NCBI GenBank assembly: GCA_025093555.1
Contig: JAIWNF010000061.1
Span: forward strand, 62,001 to 126,000
DNA: 64,000 nt
Origin: Circinella umbellata
Lineage: Eukaryota > Mucoromycota > Mucoromycetes > Mucorales > Lichtheimiaceae
Direction: 5' to 3'
Position numbers and translations under genes: made by a program. The notes beneath the pieces are model-generated. The model saw only the letters and a list, made by a program, of their open reading frames with translations, was not told the DNA's origin and searched no databases. Positions 58,880-64,000 of the stretch are shown here, in pieces (positions within the stretch are counted from its first letter, which is position 1; the number at the start of each line of letters is the position of its first letter).

Positions 58880-61503
58880 ATGACACATCGACCTAGTATT
58901 TCAAAGTTATATGTATCTCCTTCATATACAAGTCTTGCATCTCAAACAACATTGACTGAAGAAACTACTATTCCACCATCTAAACAATCATCTTCTGAAG
59001 ATAATGAAAATCAACCCACTTCTTCTTCTTTTTCACCTCATACTCCACCTATCATAACATCATCTTTTAATAATATTGATAATAATAATAACGATCTTGA
59101 TGACAATGGCGATGATGATGATGATGATCCACAAATAACTCCTACAAGATATAATATAAGAAAACGACCATTCGAACAAAAGGTATGTTGTAGTAAAAAT
59201 AAATGTATAAATTTCTTTTTTTATAAGCTAGTCCAAATCATGTTGTGTTTTTTTAATAATATAAAGTGAAGGCACCTCTGCCAACATCATTACCATCCCC
59301 ATCATCTAGTAGATACAATACCAAAGATATTAATCACAATAAGAATAATGTTGCAGTTACGAGAAATGATTTATCGATAAAAAAGACAACAGAATTATTT
59401 AACAAAACAATTGATAAAATAACCATTCCAATACGTAATGATTTACCTATTGCAGCAGCAGTAGAAACCAAAGTCATGGGTGCACATCATCATCGACATC
59501 GTAGTTTGGTACATCATTATTCTCCATTGACGTATGTTCCTAATAATCATCGTTTAAATAATACCAAAGAAAGTTATCATCATTATCATACAAAGGAAAG
59601 ACTTGAAGATAATGGCAATCATATGGATGAGAGTATGGACGAAAAAGACCAAATAAAAAAACCCACTACCGTAATTCCTCCTACTGCTTTTACAACAGCA
59701 GCAAGTACAAGTATTCCAATGTCTCCTATATCTACTACCACTAAAGATAATAGATGTTCTATTGCATCTACTGCTATTGGTGAAGAAGATGCACGTGAAC
59801 TTTTACAACAACATCAGCATAATTCAAGAATGAAAAAAGAAAGAATTATTGTTCTTTTAGGTGATTGTCTTTTGAAAAGTGGTTGTCCTGGTCACAGAGC
59901 TGTACGTATATTAAAAATAATACTATTCGCATAGTTCTAGTATGCGTAGTAATAGTAATAGTAATAGTAATAGATTATAATATAAAGTAGTATATAAGGT
60001 TTACAATTCAACCGGAATAATTAAAGGGTACTAAATAGATAATTATTATGCTTATTCTCTTTTTTTATATATAGGAAGAAGCTTTGCAACATAGTTCAAA
60101 TATCTTAGGATTAAACAACGCAACGTTTTCTTTGTTACCAGAAACTGTTTTAGTGACATTTACTTCTATTCATGGTGGCTCTAAACATCAACAATCATTA
60201 ATGATTAAATCCCCTGCTTCTTTAGATATGGGTAAAATTGGTGAAGTGCAACGCATCATGAATCAATGTTTATTACAGTATTATACTACAGTTGATGATA
60301 ATGATATCGTTGATGATGCTACTTTGGAGAGTCATCCTCATCACCATCACCCTGACGACAAGGATCCTATCTTAGATCAATGTATACAATCTCTTCAACA
60401 TGTTTCCAATTCACCACCCACGTGGGGATTTTTGGGCACTGTATTTTCGTTTTTTGCTAGTAGTTTTACAGCATGTGCCATGTTATTTAATGGATCATGG
60501 ATGGATTGTGTTATGAGTGGTGCATTGGGAATCATTGTTTCCATGTTATTTGTTTTGGCAAGTTATCGACCTATCTATGGACGCGTTTTCGAAATATCCT
60601 CTTGTGTATTTGTATCTGCTTTAGCACAAGCATTACAAAATTATTGCTGTTTTACAAGTGTAGCTGTTTCTGGTGTATTAATTTTATTACCTGGATATGC
60701 AATGACGATGGCTGTTGTAAGTAACTCATTTCTTGAAAAATTGTATTGTATTGTTTTTAACTTTATTAATATTTTTTTTAAAGATGGAATTATCAGCAAG
60801 ACGAGTGACGACTGGCACCATTCGATTGATTTATGCCGTATTTTATGCCTTTTTACTCGCCTATGGATTCCAAATCGGTAGTCGTGCTTATACAAGTATT
60901 GCTGAAGCCATTCATGGACCTATGGAAGTAGAACATGCAGATGATTTATGTGGTCAAGATCCTATTTCACAGTGGTATTATATACCTTTATTACCTTTAT
61001 TAAGCATTTCTATTGGTATTTCTTATGGATCTTCTGTAAGACAATGGGTTGCTCAATTAGGTGGTACTGTTATTGGTTTTTGTTTATCCTATTTTATGAG
61101 TAAAGTTGTTCCAGATCCTCCTATCGTTGAAAGTACAGCAGCATTTGCTGTAGGACTTTATTCTCATTTTGTATTGAAATTAACTGGTGAACCACCCTTG
61201 ATTTCAATGGCAGTTGGTATTACATTACTTGTGCCAGGCAGCATTGGTAAAGAAATATGATTTACAAGAAGATTGTGAACGATGACATATTTATATTTAT
61301 ATTTAAATATATTTTTTATTTTCTATTATTATTATATAGGTGTTAAAGGTGCTTATACTTTACTTCATCAAGAAGATACAAATCAAACTTTATTTCCTAT
61401 AAAAATGTTAACAGTTGCACTCGGTTTAGCCGCTGGATTATTTGCATCTGCAATGATTGTTTATCCAGCAGGAAAGAAAAGAACATTATTATTATCCCTT
61501 TGA
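58880..61503 (+). CDS. ThrE/DUF1212 multi-pass membrane protein, Prm10-like
   Basis: Fungal members (for example yeast Prm10) resemble bacterial threonine/serine exporters. Start MTHRPSISKLYVSPSYTSL; a first exon with an acidic tract; then a long hydrophilic His/Thr-rich exon (59271-59900) ending at the ThrE N-terminal block ERIIVLLGDCLLKSGCPGHR. Next exon: LQHSSNILGLNNATFSLLPE, VLVTFTSIHGGS, then helices (WGFLGTVFSFFASSFTACAM, DCVMSGALGIIVSMLFVLAS, SVAVSGVLILLPGYAMTMAV). After an intron come ELSARRVTTGTIRLIYAVFY, the second half with more helices, TGEPPLISMAVGITLLVPGS, and a last exon ending AGKKRTLLLSL. The two-part ThrE architecture is complete. The substrate in fungi is unknown. An in-frame ATG at 58838 would add a hydrophobic leader. 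Confidence 0.85.
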
Positions 61504-61751
61504 AACATGTATTCATTTATAAATATATATTAAACCTGTATCACCAAATTTGTAGTTGTTATATTCATATGATATATATATATACCAAGGGTTTGACATT
61601 TATTATTGTTATTATTGTTGTTTATTGAAAAACAAAAAAAAAAAAAAGAGGAATTGAATCGATTTTATTTAATTTTTTTTTTTTTTGTATGTTTCAATTT
61701 TTTGTTTGCTTATTCCCTTTTTATATTTGTTACATCCATTTTTTATAATAA

Positions 61752-62832
61752 ATGAATATATCTCTACCCAAGGTTATTGGTCATTCTAATCAAGATAAAA
61801 ACAATGATATTAAGCGACACAGTATAGATATAAAGAATTCAAGCCAACCCAATAAATGTGGTCATTCTGTTGGAGAACAATTGTTGTCCCTATCAACATC
61901 ACCCAAAAATTCATCATCATCGAATAGTAGTGGCCGTAGTTCCTCTTTCCATTATCATCATTATCATCATCATCAACAACGGCATGGTAGTAATACAAGT
62001 GACCAAATACGTTTACAAAGTGAAGCACTTCGAAAAACATTTGATGATTTGGATAAAGAAAGTCATGGTAGTCAAAGTCAAGATAACTCGATTATACAAG
62101 AGTCGGTGATAACGCGGTCATCGACTCCTATGAGTAATGTATGTAATATTTTTTTTATTTTATTTTACGATAATAATTTATTAAATATGATTTTAATATA
62201 TGGAATTTCATTAAAATATAAAATAATTATATATAGTTGTAAGTTTAGTATTATTATTATAGTAATAAGACAAAAGAACAACTCAAAATGAAATACTTAA
62301 CAACATTGGATTTTTTTTTAGAAGTACTGCTGCTCTCTATGTACCTGTTACAGAATGTCCTGTTGTTACACCTAATTTATATGTTCCATTACCGAGTAGA
62401 ATGCGACACTATTTAAATGATCCACCAGACGATATCTTACCCAACCCACCTTATCCATTAAGAACTCGTCAACCCATCAGTAAACGTTTACAACGTATTA
62501 CAAATAGTCTTATATCCGGTACTTTAGTAACTAGTGATGATCATCAACAACGATCAAATTTAATAAAACCATTAAGAAAACGACACAGTCTAGCAAGTGG
62601 ACAAATTGATCGATTGGTTCATGCTCATCGAGACGCTCTTGCTGCTAAAGAAGAACCTGTCATAAATCAAATTAAAAGTGAACCTAAACTTTGGTGGCCT
62701 GTACCATCTACACCTTCACCTGAAAATTATATTGATTTTAAACCACCTCCAACTCCTCCATCACCTAAAATATCTATTTTATCTCCTCCTGATATTTCTT
62801 CATATAATTCAAAGCATCCATTTGAAAAATAA
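61752..62832 (+). CDS. Pro/Ser/His-rich protein of unknown function
   Basis: Exon 1 (from ATG 61752) is Ser/His-rich and disordered (KNSSSSNSSGRSSSFHYHHY), with LQSEALRKTFDDLDKESHGS. After an intron ending TTTTTTTTAG near 62321, the frame STAALYVPVTECPVVTPNLY, then VPLPSRMRHYLNDPPDDILP, KPLRKRHSLASGQIDRLVHA and FKPPPTPPSPKISILSPP runs to the stop at 62832. The obvious GTATGT donor (62141) does not join in phase, so the donor is uncertain or the gene has a small defect. No domain recognised; a disordered, proline-rich regulatory protein is likely. Confidence 0.5.
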
Positions 62833-62977
62833 ATTTTATTCTTTTATTATATTTTTTATTATCATTTATTTTATTTTATTATATGAAAATAAGAAATAAA
62901 AAAAAAAAGGACTCTTCTTTTCTTTGTTTCTACTAACCAACTTTATATTGATTTTATACATATAAAATTTTGTTTTT

Positions 62978-64000
62978 TTACCATGTTTGGGTAATAAATA
63001 AAAAGTAAATTTGAGTTCTGTAATCAGGCATCATATTAGGTGCTCTTGTTAAATTGGCAGTTACTGTAATTTTAATGGTATTCAATCCACGTAATAAAGG
63101 AGCACTTTGCCAACTTGGTTCCATACCAGACATATTGAGTCGATTATTGTTTTGTAATACAGCAATGGAAATACGTCGTTGTTCAGGTAGTAAAGCTTGT
63201 TCAAGAACAGGATTAATTGTAATCGTATCCACTTTACTGGGTACTGTTAAACTATGTCCTATAACATGCCCATCTAATAATGTATTGAATGTTTTATCTG
63301 ATGCTTCTATTTGAATAGCTTTCAAAGGTCGTACTATATGAAATTCATAATCAAAAAAATAATAATAATAATAATTAGTTTTATTATGTAACAATATACT
63401 TATGATTTGATTATCTCGCCATATGGTAAACAAAAAAAAAGATACTCACAGTCGCGCATATCAACGTTAAACATATCGAAAAATGCAGAACTTGTAGATA
63501 GATCTTCATTCATTTGAAGAGAAGGTTGTTGACCATTCATCATCATCATGGTTGTTGGTTCATTACTAACACCATTGGATACCATTTCATGTAAGGAAGA
63601 AGAAGGGGGTGGTGGATGTAAGGGTACAAAATCAGGTGTTGGAAATGCAGGATGTGCACTATTTGTTGAAATGGCACCTAAAATATTCATCATACCAGGA
63701 GCTGATGAAGATTGTCCATTCATAAAAGGTCTTATAATAGATCGACCTGCTGGTGTATTCATCATGCCTGGTGTAGGTTGATGTTGTGGAATAGATTGGG
63801 TTTGTTGTTGTACTACAATATGTTGTGGGATAGGCTGTTGAAGAGGTAATTGTGATGAAGATGTTAATGGTGGTTGTATCACCATGTTCATTGGTGGTTG
63901 GGGTTGATGGTGATTGAGAAGATGCATTTCAGGTGTAGGTGTTACTGTATTACGTTCTTCAGTTTGTGATCTTGGTTTACTACCAGGTCGTTTATAAGGG
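62978..64000 (-). CDS. Gln/Pro-rich protein with C-terminal beta-rich domain (5' end missing)
   Basis: The frame enters from the right edge (PYKRPGSKPRSQTEERNTVT) and runs through a low-complexity Gln/Pro/His/Met region (63470-63930) to FFDMFNVDMRD. An intron (about 63332-63449) leads to the last exon: VRPLKAIQIEASDKTFNTLL, DGHVIGHSLTVPSKVDTITI, LLRGLNTIKITVTANLTRAP, then YRTQIYFLFITQTW and stop. The C-terminal exon has alternating hydrophobic residues suggesting a beta-sandwich. Composition suggests a nuclear, chromatin- or transcription-related protein, but I do not recognise the family. Confidence 0.55.

Overview
The window is nuclear DNA of a fungus. It is AT-rich, its genes are split by many short GT-AG introns, homopolymer A/T runs are frequent, and both genes and transposons look like those of early-diverging fungi (Mucoromycota/Mucorales-like). 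I cannot name the species. No tRNA, rRNA or CRISPR array was seen.

Left gene-dense arm (1-20 kb): the 5' half of the exosome nuclease Dis3/Rrp44 (minus strand, running off the left edge). Divergent from it is an SPX-EXS phosphate exporter of the Syg1/XPR1 family. Next come an Sfr1/Mei5-like recombination mediator, an F-box/LRR protein and a small TPR-like protein followed by RFX/X-box-like repeats. A spliced non-coding host locus then carries the U14 snoRNA and two more C/D snoRNA candidates. Alpha-tubulin and a Zn2Cys6 transcription factor complete the arm.

Middle transposon island (about 23-49.5 kb): a decayed MULE transposase with a nonsense codon and an Asn at the first catalytic position; a 2.1-kb segment present twice (24.7-26.8 and 36.7-39.3 kb), the second copy carrying a 415-bp insertion with a 6-bp target duplication; a 2.4-kb CACTA-like element with an accessory gene but no transposase, inserted in a degraded gene; a hairpin-dense, organelle-like AT-rich stretch bounded by inverted repeats; a 300-bp Mutator-type MITE with a 9-bp target duplication inside another decayed gene; a 163-bp Tc1/mariner-type MITE; and an 8.9-kb, apparently complete CACTA/EnSpm element (40579-49490). 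The last has CACTGCAG termini, a TTT target duplication, a 3-exon Tnp2-like transposase, an accessory gene, and a subterminal satellite of about fifteen 189-bp units with a partly alternating (378-bp) variant pattern.

Right gene-dense arm (50-64 kb): a Sae2/CtIP DNA-end-resection factor, a small Cys-rich protein, a Ser/Thr-rich protein, a second Zn2Cys6 factor, a ThrE/DUF1212 multi-pass membrane protein (Prm10-like), a Pro/Ser/His-rich protein and the 3' part of a Gln/Pro-rich protein running off the right edge.

The host genes are unrelated housekeeping and regulatory genes. The main biological interest is the stratified transposon island, particularly the CACTA element with its satellite and the related accessory gene in the smaller element, and the U14 snoRNA host locus. 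Exon boundaries were read by eye from frame continuity and splice motifs.
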